NCBI RefSeq assembly: GCF_001039475.1
Contig: NZ_LELK01000006.1
Span: forward strand, 1,945-65,944
Reading direction: 5' to 3'
Length of the DNA: 64,000 nt
DNA from: Guptibacillus hwajinpoensis
GTDB taxonomy: Bacteria > Bacillota > Bacilli > Bacillales > Guptibacillaceae
Shown: one piece after another, positions 1-8,492 of the stretch
Numbering within the stretch: position 1 is the stretch's first letter
Layout: each line of letters begins with the position of its first letter
The notes under the pieces: model-generated
Seen by the model: the letters and a program-made list of their open reading frames with translations, nothing else
Database searches by the model: none
Told to the model about the DNA's origin: nothing
Position numbers and translations under genes: made by a program

Positions 1-5
1 AAAAA

Positions 6-96
6 TGGCGGAGAAGGAGGGATTTGAACCCTCGCGCCGCTTGCGCGACCTACACCCTTAGCAGGGGCGCCCCTTCAGCCACTTGGGTACTTCTCC
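6..96 (-). tRNA. tRNA-Ser (anticodon GCU)
   Basis: Read on the minus strand the gene begins GGAGAAGTACCCAAGTGGC and ends with an encoded CCA. The anticodon loop CTGCTAAGG gives anticodon GCU, so it decodes AGC/AGU serine codons. A long variable arm between the anticodon and T arms (GGTCGCGCAAGCGGCG region) marks it as a class II tRNA, as expected for serine. The acceptor stem GGAGAAG pairs with CTTCTCC. It lies 3 bases from a tRNA-Asn gene on the same strand, so the two are probably co-transcribed. Confidence 0.97.
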
Positions 97-99
97 GTT

Positions 100-174
100 T
101 GGCTCCACAGGTAGGATTCGAACCTACGACCGATCGGTTAACAGCCGATAGCTCTACCACTGAGCTACTGTGGA
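100..174 (-). tRNA. tRNA-Asn (anticodon GUU)
   Basis: On the minus strand the gene begins TCCACAGTAGCTCAGTGG and ends with an encoded CCA. The anticodon loop CTGTTAACC gives GUU, which decodes AAU and AAC. The acceptor stem TCCACAG/CTGTGGA is intact and the T arm contains GTTCGAATC. It lies directly upstream of the tRNA-Ser gene on the same strand. Confidence 0.97.
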
Positions 175-351
175 ATAATATGTGATTTGTTGTCTCCGTT
201 ATCGGCGACATTTAATATAATATCGCATCCAGCAATTAAAGTCAACAGCTTTTTAATATTTTCTTAAACTGTTTTAAAAGCGATTTGGACGTGCTCTCCG
301 AAGAGACTTTATTAATTTACCACATACCTAAAGGAGCGTCAATGACAAGTT

Positions 352-804
352 TCAAGAAATTTTGCGTAACCTACCTCTACACCTGCCACATACGTATTTC
401 GCTGTATCCATTTTTCTCTTTCTTTTAAACTTCGTCATACAGTCTCTGCATTCATATAGATGTTTGTATTCCTCTATTCGCCTTTGACCAGGGACTACCT
501 GACAGTAACGCGACCCACCAACTTGATTCAGGAGTTTCTTAAAATCCTGATCTTGATGCTTATACCCTTTACGCTTAAGATGCAGATGATAATGGCAAAG
601 CTCATGCTTTATGATCCCAATAAGTTCTTCCATCCCAAATTGATCAAAGTGTTTTTTATTAAACTCAAGATTATGAGAACGCAGTAAGTAACGCCCACCC
701 GTTGTTCTTAACCTTGAATTAAAAGTTGCAGCGTGATTAAAAGACAACTCGAACCACTCTTCTGAAATAGATTCAACTAGTTTCTGCAATTCCTCATCCT
801 TCAT
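352..804 (-). CDS. sprT: SprT-like zinc metalloprotease-fold protein
   Basis: This is a 150-residue member of the SprT/YdcK family. The metal-binding signature HELCH is at about residues 67-71. The C-terminal part (about 117-146) is a zinc ribbon with two CxxC pairs, YECRDC and YVCGRC. SprT-family proteins resemble the protease domain of eukaryotic Spartan, but the bacterial substrate is not established. The start follows a GAGGTGAGAAT ribosome binding site. It sits next to cmpA and tex as in B. subtilis, which supports the assignment. No terminator is obvious downstream, before the tRNA genes. Confidence 0.9.
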   Translation of the reverse strand: MKDEELQKLVESISEEWFELSFNHAATFNSRLRTTGGRYLLRSHNLEFNKKHFDQFGMEELIGIIKHELCHYHLHLKRKGYKHQDQDFKKLLNQVGGSRYCQVVPGQRRIEEYKHLYECRDCMTKFKRKRKMDTAKYVCGRCRGRLRKIS

Positions 805-904
805 ATTCTCACCTCATTACTTATTGAACACATACAAGCAGCACCTCATAAACTAATTTACATCACCATCGCGAAAGTGTCATCTTATAAAGGAGGAGAT
901 TCTG

Positions 905-1018
905 ATGCCTGTCTGGTTTAAAAGACAGCTTAAGCAAGCTTACCTTGATAAAGACCGACGTCAAATCAAACTACTAAACCAATGCTGGTTTTTTTATAAA
1001 AGAAAACACCGCCCCTGA
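905..1018 (+). CDS. cmpA: Cortex morphogenetic protein CmpA, 37 aa
   Basis: This is a very short gene. It follows an AAAGGAGGAGA ribosome binding site and encodes MPVWFKRQLKQAY... ending in LLNQCWFFYKRKHRP. The central QIKLLNQCW-F-Y motif is diagnostic of CmpA, the 37-residue Bacillus protein that acts with SpoIVA/ClpXP quality control during spore coat and cortex assembly. The length is exactly that of the family. It lies between sprT and tex, as in B. subtilis, and converges with tex. Its last codons form half of the hairpin that probably terminates tex on the other strand. Expression in the mother cell is expected from the family; I did not find a convincing sigma-E promoter. Confidence 0.93.
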   Translation: MPVWFKRQLKQAYLDKDRRQIKLLNQCWFFYKRKHRP

Positions 1019-1026
1019 GGGGCAGT
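1008..1026 (-). terminator. Terminator of tex, overlapping the cmpA 3' end
   Basis: GCCCC-TGA-GGGGC forms a short GC-rich hairpin, extended by CAC/GTG beyond one mismatch. On the minus strand it is followed by TGTTTTCTTTT. It lies 3 to 20 bases after the tex stop codon, and its loop is the cmpA stop codon. Confidence 0.6.
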
Positions 1027-1028
1027 GC

Positions 1029-3209
1029 TTATGAAGGATTAAGCATTGTAAGAGCGATTCGCTCCCTCTTTAAATCAACACTATCTACCCAAACTGTTAC
1101 AACTTGTCCTACATGGACGACTTCCATTGGGTTTTTCACAAATTTATTCGTTAACTTTGATATGTGAACAAGCCCATCTTGTTTTACACCTATATCTACA
1201 AATGCGCCAAAGTCCACTACATTACGTACTGTACCTTCTAACTCCATTCCTTGCTCAAGGTCTTCCATTTTAAGAACATCCGTTTTCAAGATAGGTTGCG
1301 ACAGTTCATTCCGTGGATCTCTTCCTGGTTTGCGAAGAGAGGCAACAATATCTTCAAGCGTCAATTCCCCAATTTCAAGCTGTTCAGCAGTGTCTTTAAT
1401 GGAGATGGAGGCAAGTGCCTGAACTAGCTTTTCCGAACCAATATCTTTAGGGCTACAGTTCAGTTGTGTCAGAAGAGCCTTTGTTACTTCATAACTTTCA
1501 GGATGGATTTCTGTTTGATCAAGAGGTTGCTTACCTCCCAAAATTCTAAGGAACCCTATACATTGCTCATATGTTTTAGCGCCAAGTCTCGGAACCTTCT
1601 TCAACTGAACACGACTTGTAAACTTTCCTTCCTCATCGCGTTTCTTAACGATATTCGTTGCAACTGCTCGAGAAAGACCTGCTACATATTGAAGAAGTGA
1701 TATAGATGCTGTGTTTACATTAACCCCCACTTGGTTAACTGATGTCTCCACTACAAATGTAAGCTGGTCATTTAACTTCTTCTGAGATACATCATGTTGA
1801 TATTGCCCAACTCCGACTGATTTTGGATCAATTTTCACAAGTTCAGCAAGCGGATCCTGAATTCTTCTTGCAATAGAAACGGCAGAACGCTCTTCAACCT
1901 GTAGAGATGGAAATTCTTCTCGTGCAAGGTCAGATGCAGAATAGACGCTTGCTCCAGCTTCATTTACGATTAAATAGGCTAATTCCGCGTCCACTTCTTT
2001 AATAACGTTAGCAATAAATTGCTCTGTTTCACGAGAAGCCGTTCCATTTCCAATTGCAATCATCTCTATATCATAGTCCTCAATCATCTTCTTTACAATT
2101 GCCTTTCCTTTGTCGACCTCTGATCTAGGAGGAGTAGGATAGATGACTGAAACGTTCAACATTTTACCAGTATCATCTACAATCGCTAACTTACATCCAG
2201 TTCGATAGGCAGGGTCAACACCAAGTACCCGCTTCCCTTTTAGAGGAGGTTGAAGTAAAAGATGCTTAAGATTCTCTGAAAAAATATGAATAGCTTGATC
2301 TTCAGCTTTTTCTGTTAACTCTTTACGTATCTCTCTTTCAACAGATGGCTGAATTAGACGCTTATAACTGTCTACCATTGCTTCTTCTAAAAGAGTAACG
2401 CATGCATTCTGATGAATGTTAATTGTTTTTCTTTTTAAATAATCATGAATTGAATCGATAGGTGGCGTAATAGATACGCGTAAAACTCCTTCTTTTTCAC
2501 CCCTATTGATTGCTAGAATACGGTGAGGAACAATTTTGGAAATCCCTTCTTCATACTCATAATACATTTCAAAGATCTGCTTTGGATCATCTTCCGCGGA
2601 TTTCACCGCCGTTTGAAGAAGCCCATGTTTAAACGTCTTTAAACGAATCCATTTTCTTGCTTCAGCATCATCTGAAATCCATTCTGCAATTATATCTTTC
2701 GCTCCCTGAATGGCATCTTCAACAGAAGTAACGTCATTCTCCCCGGAAAGAAAGTTCACAGCTTCTTCAGAAGGTTCACGGTCTCCTACAGTCGTAATCC
2801 ATTTGGCAAGAGGCTCTAACCCCTTTTCCTTCGCAATAGTCGCTTTTGTCCGCTTCTTTTGCTTATAAGGACGATAAAGATCTTCTACCTCCTGAAGCTT
2901 TGTTGCTTTAAGAAGCTGAGACTTCAATTCATCTGTTAGTTTGTCTTGCTCTTGTATAAGGCGTATCACTTCTTCTTTACGGTTCTCAAGGTTTTGTAAA
3001 TAAGTCCATGCTTCCTGAATATCTCTAAGCTGCACCTCATCTAGACCACCAGTAAGTTCCTTACGATACCTCGCTATAAAGGGAACCGTATTCCCACCGT
3101 CTAGAAGGGTAATCACTTCTCGTACACTGCGCTCAGCAATATTTAAGTTTTGCGCCACTTTATGAAAATGTTCTGCCTGTTGTTTATCTGCCGTAATTCC
3201 CAAAACCAT
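1029..3209 (-). CDS. tex: Tex-family S1 RNA-binding transcription accessory protein
   Basis: This 726-residue cytoplasmic protein corresponds to YdcI of B. subtilis. The N-terminal region carries the Tex motif GNTVPFIARYRKE (about residues 39-51). The middle holds a YqgF/RNase H-like domain beginning RVLGVDPAYRTGCK, then helix-hairpin-helix motifs (VGVNVNTASISLLQYVAGLS, then VPRLGAKTYEQC). The C-terminal S1 domain is at about 645-720 (VVDFGAFVDIGVKQDGLVHIS). Tex binds nucleic acid and interacts with the transcription and translation machinery. The annotated ATG has its AAGGAGG only one base upstream. The in-frame TTG at 3203 has better spacing (7) and may be the true start. Confidence 0.95.
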   Translation of the reverse strand: MVLGITADKQQAEHFHKVAQNLNIAERSVREVITLLDGGNTVPFIARYRKELTGGLDEVQLRDIQEAWTYLQNLENRKEEVIRLIQEQDKLTDELKSQLLKATKLQEVEDLYRPYKQKKRTKATIAKEKGLEPLAKWITTVGDREPSEEAVNFLSGENDVTSVEDAIQGAKDIIAEWISDDAEARKWIRLKTFKHGLLQTAVKSAEDDPKQIFEMYYEYEEGISKIVPHRILAINRGEKEGVLRVSITPPIDSIHDYLKRKTINIHQNACVTLLEEAMVDSYKRLIQPSVEREIRKELTEKAEDQAIHIFSENLKHLLLQPPLKGKRVLGVDPAYRTGCKLAIVDDTGKMLNVSVIYPTPPRSEVDKGKAIVKKMIEDYDIEMIAIGNGTASRETEQFIANVIKEVDAELAYLIVNEAGASVYSASDLAREEFPSLQVEERSAVSIARRIQDPLAELVKIDPKSVGVGQYQHDVSQKKLNDQLTFVVETSVNQVGVNVNTASISLLQYVAGLSRAVATNIVKKRDEEGKFTSRVQLKKVPRLGAKTYEQCIGFLRILGGKQPLDQTEIHPESYEVTKALLTQLNCSPKDIGSEKLVQALASISIKDTAEQLEIGELTLEDIVASLRKPGRDPRNELSQPILKTDVLKMEDLEQGMELEGTVRNVVDFGAFVDIGVKQDGLVHISKLTNKFVKNPMEVVHVGQVVTVWVDSVDLKRERIALTMLNPS

Positions 3210-3354
3210 TCCTCCTTAGGACCATTTGAATAATAGTATAAGTTTACCGAATAAAAGGTCTCGTTAAAAGTCTCCCGTTGAGAAAAGAGCCACGAAATAG
3301 AAACATCTTCCATTCCTAGCTCACCCAAACATACTGATACCATGGACAAAATAA

Positions 3355-3388
3355 AAAAGCTCTTCCTTCTAGATGCGGAAGAGCTTTT
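3355..3388 (-). terminator. Terminator after rsbX
   Basis: The inverted repeat AAAAGCTCTTCC/GGAAGAGCTTTT is separated by a 10-base loop and followed by TTTTTTATTTTG on the minus strand. It begins at the rsbX stop codon and so ends the sigma-B operon. Confidence 0.85.
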
Positions 3389-3990
3389 TAAACAGTTTTC
3401 CCTACAAGCAGGGTAATGTCATCATTTGTTGACGGAAGAGAATTCGTTAAATGCTGAAAAGATTCTTGTACTGAATCAAAACGAGCAATCATTGCATAAT
3501 TTTTGGAGCTAATTTGAACTCCATCTGAATATGTGACAAATGAAGATCCTGATGGATAATCAATTGTTTGTACTTTTACTTTCTGAGCCTTTCCAGATAA
3601 ATACCCAGAGAATGAGATTGGACGATTAATGCTTCCATCGGGTTGATAGATAATTAAGTTTATATTGCCTATGCCGCTAAATTCCATCTGCCTTGTCTTC
3701 AAATCAAGCTTAAATATAGAAAGAACACAGCCTCGTTTCCCTCTCATCTCTTCATTCGCACGCTTCATCAAGGATTCAACATCTTCATCTTGATACTCTT
3801 TCACTACATTAATAGCGGCAAGAGAGGAATCTTTAGCCATATCTCCACTTCCAAGACCATCAGCTACTGCACAAATAAAATATTCTGGTGTTTCGGCTAC
3901 ATAATAGCTGTCACCACACATCTGATTGCCAGCTTTCGGTTTCTGATAGGCTGCTACAGTGAGCTTTTTGAAATCATGATGGTGAATCAT
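3388..3990 (-). CDS. rsbX: RsbX phosphoserine phosphatase, feedback regulator of the stressosome
   Basis: This 200-residue PP2C-type phosphatase has the metal-binding motif VADGLGSGDMA (about 39-49) and the closing NDDITLLV near the C-terminus. RsbX dephosphorylates RsbS and RsbR in the stressosome and so resets the sigma-B pathway. It is the last gene of the operon, starting 2 bases after the sigB stop, with a GGAGGCC ribosome binding site inside the end of sigB. A strong terminator follows. Order and length agree with the B. subtilis gene. Confidence 0.95.
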   Translation of the reverse strand: MIHHHDFKKLTVAAYQKPKAGNQMCGDSYYVAETPEYFICAVADGLGSGDMAKDSSLAAINVVKEYQDEDVESLMKRANEEMRGKRGCVLSIFKLDLKTRQMEFSGIGNINLIIYQPDGSINRPISFSGYLSGKAQKVKVQTIDYPSGSSFVTYSDGVQISSKNYAMIARFDSVQESFQHLTNSLPSTNDDITLLVGKTV

Positions 3991-3992
3991 AA

Positions 3993-4784
3993 TTAAAAGG
4001 CCTCCGTCGGTTCAATTCGAATGGCTTGCCTTAATTTTTCAAGCGCTCTACGCTGTAGACGTGATACGTGCATCTGAGATATGCCTAGTTTCTCTCCCGT
4101 TTCTTTCTGACTCATGTTCTCGAAATAAGTGCAATTAAGAATTTCTTGTTCTCGCTCTGTTAATACTGCGAAAGCTTTTTTAAGAAGCATTTGCTGATCA
4201 ACTAAGTCGAATCCTTGTTCTTGATCGCCTACAAGATCCAAAAGGGTCACCGTACTACCTTCTTGATCTGCTTCAATCGAACTATCTACCGAAAGTGCCT
4301 GGTAGCTCTTGCCCATTTCCATCGTCTCAAGAACTTCTTCTTCAGAAACATTCAAGTATTCAGCAAGTTCATCAACCTTAGGAGAACGTTGTAATTCATT
4401 TGTTAGTTCTTCAACAGCCTTCTTAATACGTGGACCTAGTTCTTTAATTCTTCTAGGAACATGAACACTCCACGTTTTATCACGAATGAAACGTTTGATT
4501 TCTCCTACAATCGTTGGAACAGCAAACGATTCAAAACTTCTGCCGAACTCAGGGTCATACCGACGTAGCGCGGCTAGCAATCCGATCATCCCAACTTGTG
4601 CTAGATCATCATGTATGCTTTTGCCTTTAGAAAACTTACGAGCAAGAGATTGAACTAAATCCTGATACCTTTCAACCAATTTTAGTTGAACGACTTCATC
4701 AGTAGGATCATTTTGATATTGTTCAATCCACTCATACACTTCGTTGTTGTTATTATTGCGGGGATGAGGAGATTGTGTCGGCAT
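3993..4784 (-). CDS. sigB: RNA polymerase sigma factor SigB
   Basis: This 263-residue group 3 sigma factor controls the general stress response. Region 2 contains DDLAQVGMIGLLAALRRYDP and FESFAVPTIVGEIKRFIRD. Region 3 contains VHVPRRIKELGPRI. Region 4 has the helix-turn-helix QKETGEKLGISQMHVSRLQR near the C-terminus. It overlaps the 3' end of rsbW by 32 bases, so the anti-sigma factor and sigma factor are translationally coupled. Asparagine codons are stacked near the start (NNNNN at 10-14). Confidence 0.98.
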   Translation of the reverse strand: MPTQSPHPRNNNNNEVYEWIEQYQNDPTDEVVQLKLVERYQDLVQSLARKFSKGKSIHDDLAQVGMIGLLAALRRYDPEFGRSFESFAVPTIVGEIKRFIRDKTWSVHVPRRIKELGPRIKKAVEELTNELQRSPKVDELAEYLNVSEEEVLETMEMGKSYQALSVDSSIEADQEGSTVTLLDLVGDQEQGFDLVDQQMLLKKAFAVLTEREQEILNCTYFENMSQKETGEKLGISQMHVSRLQRRALEKLRQAIRIEPTEAF

Positions 4785-5235
4785 CTACTTCCACCCCATC
4801 TCTATGGAGGAACTTCGTCATCATAACTACTACTCCGTCCTCTCCACTGATTTCCACTTTGTCCATCAGCGATTCAATAAGAAAGAGACCTAGTCCTCCC
4901 TCACTGAGTTGTTCCACAGATTTATCACTATCAACTGGGCCTAGCTTCTCAGATACCTTGGTGTAATCGAAGCTTTGACCACGGTCAAGCACCATCATTT
5001 CAAGGCGGTCTTCATATATGCCAAATCCAATTGTAATTTGACCTTTTTCATCTTCCTTATATGCATGGTTCACTGCATTAGTACATGCTTCTGATAAAGC
5101 AATTTTGATGTCTTCAATTTCATCATAAGAGTAACCCATACGATTTGCGATACCAGAAACCGTTAATCTTGTAACACCAACAAACTCTGCCTGAGCAGGG
5201 ATTTTCATTTCAACGAAATCTGAAATGTTTATCAC
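4753..5235 (-). CDS. rsbW: RsbW anti-sigma-B factor, serine-protein kinase
   Basis: This 160-residue GHKL-fold kinase binds SigB and, in unstressed cells, phosphorylates RsbV. The N box is ALSEACTNAVNHAY (about 47-60) and the G1/G2 boxes are VLDRGQSFD and LSEGGLGLFLIESLMD. It overlaps rsbV by 4 bases at the start and sigB by 32 bases at the end. It is the partner-switching core of the sigma-B module, together with RsbV and SigB. Confidence 0.97.
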   Translation of the reverse strand: MINISDFVEMKIPAQAEFVGVTRLTVSGIANRMGYSYDEIEDIKIALSEACTNAVNHAYKEDEKGQITIGFGIYEDRLEMMVLDRGQSFDYTKVSEKLGPVDSDKSVEQLSEGGLGLFLIESLMDKVEISGEDGVVVMMTKFLHRDGVEVDADTISSSPQ

Positions 5236-5561
5236 TTGGATCCCCCCTTTACGTCTTCAATATCGATCACTTCATCGAGGCCAGTGATTTCAAAAAGACG
5301 CTGAACGCGTGAAGTCATACCAGTCAATTTAATCGAGCTACCGTGCTCTTTAGACGATTTAAGTGCCCCAACAAACACACCTAAGCCTGTGCTGTCCATA
5401 TAGTTAACATCACCAAGGTGAACTAATGTTTCATGACCTTCTTTTCCGGTTAGCGGAAGCAAAGCTTCACGAAGCTGAGGTGCTGTATAAGCATCTATTT
5501 CACCAGCTATATGTAAATGATGTGTATTCTCATGATCTTCTTGTTTGATCTGTAAATTCAT
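5232..5561 (-). CDS. rsbV: RsbV anti-anti-sigma factor
   Basis: This is a STAS-domain protein of 109 residues, the same length as B. subtilis RsbV when the start MNLQIKQED is chosen. That ATG has an AGGGGG ribosome binding site 8 bases upstream; the longer in-frame reading from 5588 does not. The phosphorylation site is the Ser in NYMDSTGLGVF (Ser57). Unphosphorylated RsbV binds RsbW and frees SigB. A sigma-B-like promoter lies between this gene and rsbU, so rsbV-rsbW-sigB-rsbX may be autoregulated as in B. subtilis. Confidence 0.96.
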   Translation of the reverse strand: MNLQIKQEDHENTHHLHIAGEIDAYTAPQLREALLPLTGKEGHETLVHLGDVNYMDSTGLGVFVGALKSSKEHGSSIKLTGMTSRVQRLFEITGLDEVIDIEDVKGGSK

Positions 5562-5613
5562 AACATTACCCCCTGTAGGTTGCATCAAATAATAAATAAT
5601 ATCATTATTTCCT

Positions 5614-5640
5614 TATTCCACGACTTAAGAGAAGTTAAAC
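5614..5640 (-). promoter_or_regulatory. Candidate sigma-B promoter upstream of rsbV
   Basis: On the minus strand GTTTAA (5640-5635) is followed 15 bases later by GGAATA (5619-5614). The -35 matches the sigma-B consensus GTTTAA. The -10 is a weak match to GGGTAT. B. subtilis has its autoregulatory sigma-B promoter at this exact place, overlapping the rsbU stop codon. Confidence 0.5.
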
Positions 5641-6645
5641 CTCTCTTCTTAAAATTACCAATGTAAAATCATCACGAAGTTCAAATTCTTGCAACCGCTC
5701 AAGTTCTCTATATACTTCGTCAACGATTTCCTGAGCAGAAAGGTGAATATACTTACGTATCATTGCCACAATTTCATCTCGCTCAATAAATCCACTACTC
5801 GAACGACACTCCGTTACACCATCAGATAGCATAATAACCATATCATTCCCATATAAGACACGCTGATATTCCTGATATGATGTTTTCTTAGAAACACCTA
5901 GAACAAGCCCTTTTGTATAGAGCTCCTCAAACTCATCTTTCTCTGCATCGTAAAAAAAGCCCGGCTCATGACCGGCGCCAGCATAATAAAATGAATGGAC
6001 CCTTGGGTCATATAATCCGTAAAACATTGTAATAAACATATTAGGATCTACATTCTGTTCAACCACTCGGTTCAAATTCTCAAGCACGGCTCCTGGTTGC
6101 ATTCGCTGTTCAGGCGCACTATCCATTGTGTACTTAATCATACTCATACATAACGCAGCAGGGATGCCTTTTCCGATTACATCGGCAATTGCTACACTCA
6201 TGCAATTATTCTCATCCTGAACAAAATGATAGTAATCTCCACTCATCTTTTGAGCAGGTTTACTAATAGCACCAATATCGAGACCTTTCACATCAGGCTT
6301 ATCACCCGCCAACAACGTTTGCTGCATATTAGCAGCAATTTCAATTTCTGACTCTAGCTGTTGTTGACGGCTTCTAAGACTTTGGTGCTCCCTGTAGGCA
6401 AACCCATAACCAATCATCATCTCTAACAAGAAATCATAAGAGTTTTTAAGACGTTGTGGAATATCAGGAAATAGTTCTTCAAGTACACTTACATGAAGGC
6501 TAACAGCTTCTTCAGGGGAAATTTTTTGCTCAATCATTTTCCTGCTAAACTGCTGTCCTTTGTATAGTGTTTGCTCCGACTGCTCTTGTAAATAATTCTC
6601 TAATATAGATTTGTATTTTTGATATTGAAGATCTCGGTCATCCAT
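5635..6645 (-). CDS. rsbU: RsbU PP2C phosphatase, environmental branch activator
   Basis: This 336-residue protein (B. subtilis: 335) has an N-terminal four-helix domain that binds RsbT. It is followed by a SpoIIE/PP2C domain from about residue 115 (DIGAISKPAQKMSGDYY, VADVIGKGIPAALCMSMIK, LSDGVTECRS, RDDFTLVIL). When RsbT leaves the stressosome it activates RsbU, which dephosphorylates RsbV. It is preceded by rsbT with a 15-base gap and an AGGAGG ribosome binding site. Confidence 0.96.
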   Translation of the reverse strand: MDDRDLQYQKYKSILENYLQEQSEQTLYKGQQFSRKMIEQKISPEEAVSLHVSVLEELFPDIPQRLKNSYDFLLEMMIGYGFAYREHQSLRSRQQQLESEIEIAANMQQTLLAGDKPDVKGLDIGAISKPAQKMSGDYYHFVQDENNCMSVAIADVIGKGIPAALCMSMIKYTMDSAPEQRMQPGAVLENLNRVVEQNVDPNMFITMFYGLYDPRVHSFYYAGAGHEPGFFYDAEKDEFEELYTKGLVLGVSKKTSYQEYQRVLYGNDMVIMLSDGVTECRSSSGFIERDEIVAMIRKYIHLSAQEIVDEVYRELERLQEFELRDDFTLVILRREV

Positions 6646-6660
6646 AGTGGCCTATCCTCC

Positions 6661-7062
6661 TTAACGGAGCCATTTAATAGAAGTAATAATTGTTCCTTCA
6701 TTTTCTTTCGAATCAATCGTAAACTCATCCATTAAGCGTTTAACTCCCGGAAGACCTGCTCCAAGACCACCAGAGGTGGTAAAACCATCTTCCATTACTT
6801 TTCGTATATCCTTAATTCCAGGACCCGAGTCAGACGCTTCAATTTTAAGACCTAATTTACCACCGTTTTCCACACGTTCAATGGCAACTTCGCCACTTCC
6901 AGCATAAAGGTATATGTTACGAGCGAGTTCAGAGATTGCCGTTGTAATTCGAGCCTGATCAACTGTGCCAAACCCAAGTTCTTTAGCAATGTTTCTACCC
7001 GACTGTCTCGCCTTAACAATATCCCATTCATTTCGAACTTCCACACAGGATTGGATATTCAT
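6661..7062 (-). CDS. rsbT: RsbT switch serine/threonine kinase
   Basis: This 133-residue GHKL kinase has the N box TTAISELARNIYLYAG and G boxes EASDSGPGIKDI and TSGGLGAGLPGVKRLMDEF. In the family it phosphorylates RsbS and RsbR in the stressosome, then dissociates and activates RsbU. It starts 3 bases after rsbS, with the ribosome binding site within the rsbS 3' end, consistent with coupled translation. Confidence 0.97.
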   Translation of the reverse strand: MNIQSCVEVRNEWDIVKARQSGRNIAKELGFGTVDQARITTAISELARNIYLYAGSGEVAIERVENGGKLGLKIEASDSGPGIKDIRKVMEDGFTTSGGLGAGLPGVKRLMDEFTIDSKENEGTIITSIKWLR

Positions 7063-7065
7063 AGC

Positions 7066-7422
7066 TTATCCCCCCAATTCCTGTTGTAATTTCTCTAACC
7101 CCTGTTCTAAATCTAATGCAGTTGGGACATTTTTCATCATGATGCCGAGATCGATCAACGTGATAGCAACAGCAGGTTGAATTCCTGTTAGCACCACTTT
7201 TGCCCCCATTAAATTCGACATGCGTACAACATCACCTAGTACTTTGGCGATAAATGAATCAATCATATCGACAGATGTCAGATCAATTACAACGCCCTTT
7301 GCTCCGGTTTCGTGAATCTTTTCGAGCAAATCCTCCTGAAATTGAAGTGCCGTTTTGTCATCAAGGTCTACCTGAATTGTAATTAACAGATATTGATTTA
7401 GTTTCAATATAGGAATTCGCAT
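7066..7422 (-). CDS. rsbS: RsbS stressosome scaffold antagonist
   Basis: This is a single STAS domain of 118 residues. The conserved phosphoserine lies in [10 protein letters not shown] (Ser56 here; Ser59 in the slightly longer B. subtilis protein). RsbS forms the stressosome core with RsbR paralogues and sequesters RsbT. It follows rsbR by 12 bases, with a GGGGGAAG ribosome binding site. The sequence is nearly identical in pattern to B. subtilis RsbS through the whole STAS fold. Confidence 0.97.
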   Translation of the reverse strand: MRIPILKLNQYLLITIQVDLDDKTALQFQEDLLEKIHETGAKGVVIDLTSVDMIDSFIAKVLGDVVRMSNLMGAKVVLTGIQPAVAITLIDLGIMMKNVPTALDLEQGLEKLQQELGG

Positions 7423-7434
7423 GGTCTTCCCCCC

Positions 7435-8256
7435 TTACTCAAGCTCAATCATTTGTCGTTTAGTCAATTCTAACGCTGATTTCATACCTTTAAATAGTGT
7501 ACTCTTAGTCGGGAATTGTCCCAAATCAATTCCAAGGTTAACAATTGTTTGCGCAATCTCAGGTCTAATACCAACTAGAATACATTGTGCTCCAACAAGG
7601 CGGACTGCTTCAGCTGCCTGAATAATATGGTGAGCAACCATTGTATCCACAACAGGAACACCAGTAATATCAATAAGAACTACTTGAGATCTATGTTTAA
7701 TAACACCCGTCAACAAGTTCTCCATGATAAGTTTAGCGCGTTCTGTATCAATGGTTCCGATGAGTGGCATTACACTGATATTCTCAAAAACTGGAATAAG
7801 AGGTGCAGATAATTCTTGAAGAGCAACTTTCTGGATGGATACAGTATTCTCCCAATTCTTAGCACTCTCATTAATTAGCTGATTAACAATAGGATCAATC
7901 CAACGATCAATTTCATCGTACATAGCGAATACTTTTTCATTAGACTGATTTGCATCCAGAATGATTGCTAAGATAATACGGCGGAAATTCTGCAAACCTT
8001 GCGTAATATAGCTAAGTCTCCACCCTATTTTCATTAAGTGCTCGGCAAACTCTGTCATACGATCTGTTGGCTTATGAACATTTTGTTCAATATGCGTGTA
8101 GATAATCTCAAACAATTCTTGATTTGTTTCCTCGTAAGCTCTATCTGTTATTGATTGTAGCCGATGTTCATCACGTACTCTTTCCATCTCGTCCATCCAT
8201 CTAGTATAAATACGTTCACGGCTTTCATTCAATAATTGTATTACTAACTTGTCCAT
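7435..8256 (-). CDS. rsbR: RsbR stressosome co-antagonist
   Basis: The protein has a non-haem globin-like N-terminal sensory domain (about 1-135), a linker helix and a C-terminal STAS domain. I place the start at MDKLVIQLLNESRERI because GGGAGGAG lies 7 bases upstream. With this start the phosphorylated threonines of B. subtilis RsbRA fall exactly at Thr171 (GTIDTERAK) and Thr205 (PVVDTMVA). The reading frame is open upstream to 8319, but that part has no ribosome binding site. It is the first gene of the sigma-B module. Confidence 0.96.
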   Translation of the reverse strand: MDKLVIQLLNESRERIYTRWMDEMERVRDEHRLQSITDRAYEETNQELFEIIYTHIEQNVHKPTDRMTEFAEHLMKIGWRLSYITQGLQNFRRIILAIILDANQSNEKVFAMYDEIDRWIDPIVNQLINESAKNWENTVSIQKVALQELSAPLIPVFENISVMPLIGTIDTERAKLIMENLLTGVIKHRSQVVLIDITGVPVVDTMVAHHIIQAAEAVRLVGAQCILVGIRPEIAQTIVNLGIDLGQFPTKSTLFKGMKSALELTKRQMIELE

Positions 8257-8446
8257 CTTGCTCCTCCCTACGATCTTACTGCGTTCATTTATCTTCTCAT
8301 TGCGAGGAACTCCCCGCAATCATTATGCTTTCCTAATTCTAGCGCATCACATCATTTTAATCTTAACACACTTTTCGACAGAACTAGAATATTACCTGCC
8401 ATACCCCACACGAAAAGCATCAAATAATTCCTTTAAGATACAAAAA

Positions 8447-8466
8447 AACTGCTCATAAGAGCAGCT
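8447..8466 (-). terminator. Terminator after ndoA
   Basis: CTGCTC-ATAA-GAGCAG is followed by TTTTTTTG on the minus strand. It separates the ndoAI-ndoA transcript from the sigma-B operon that starts at rsbR. Confidence 0.85.
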
Positions 8467-8492
8467 TCGCTTGGGTATTATTCTATGCGTTT

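Noticed and set aside
3143-3349. 68-codon frame upstream of tex
   Set aside because: No ribosome binding site, overlaps the tex start, and has no recognisable sequence.
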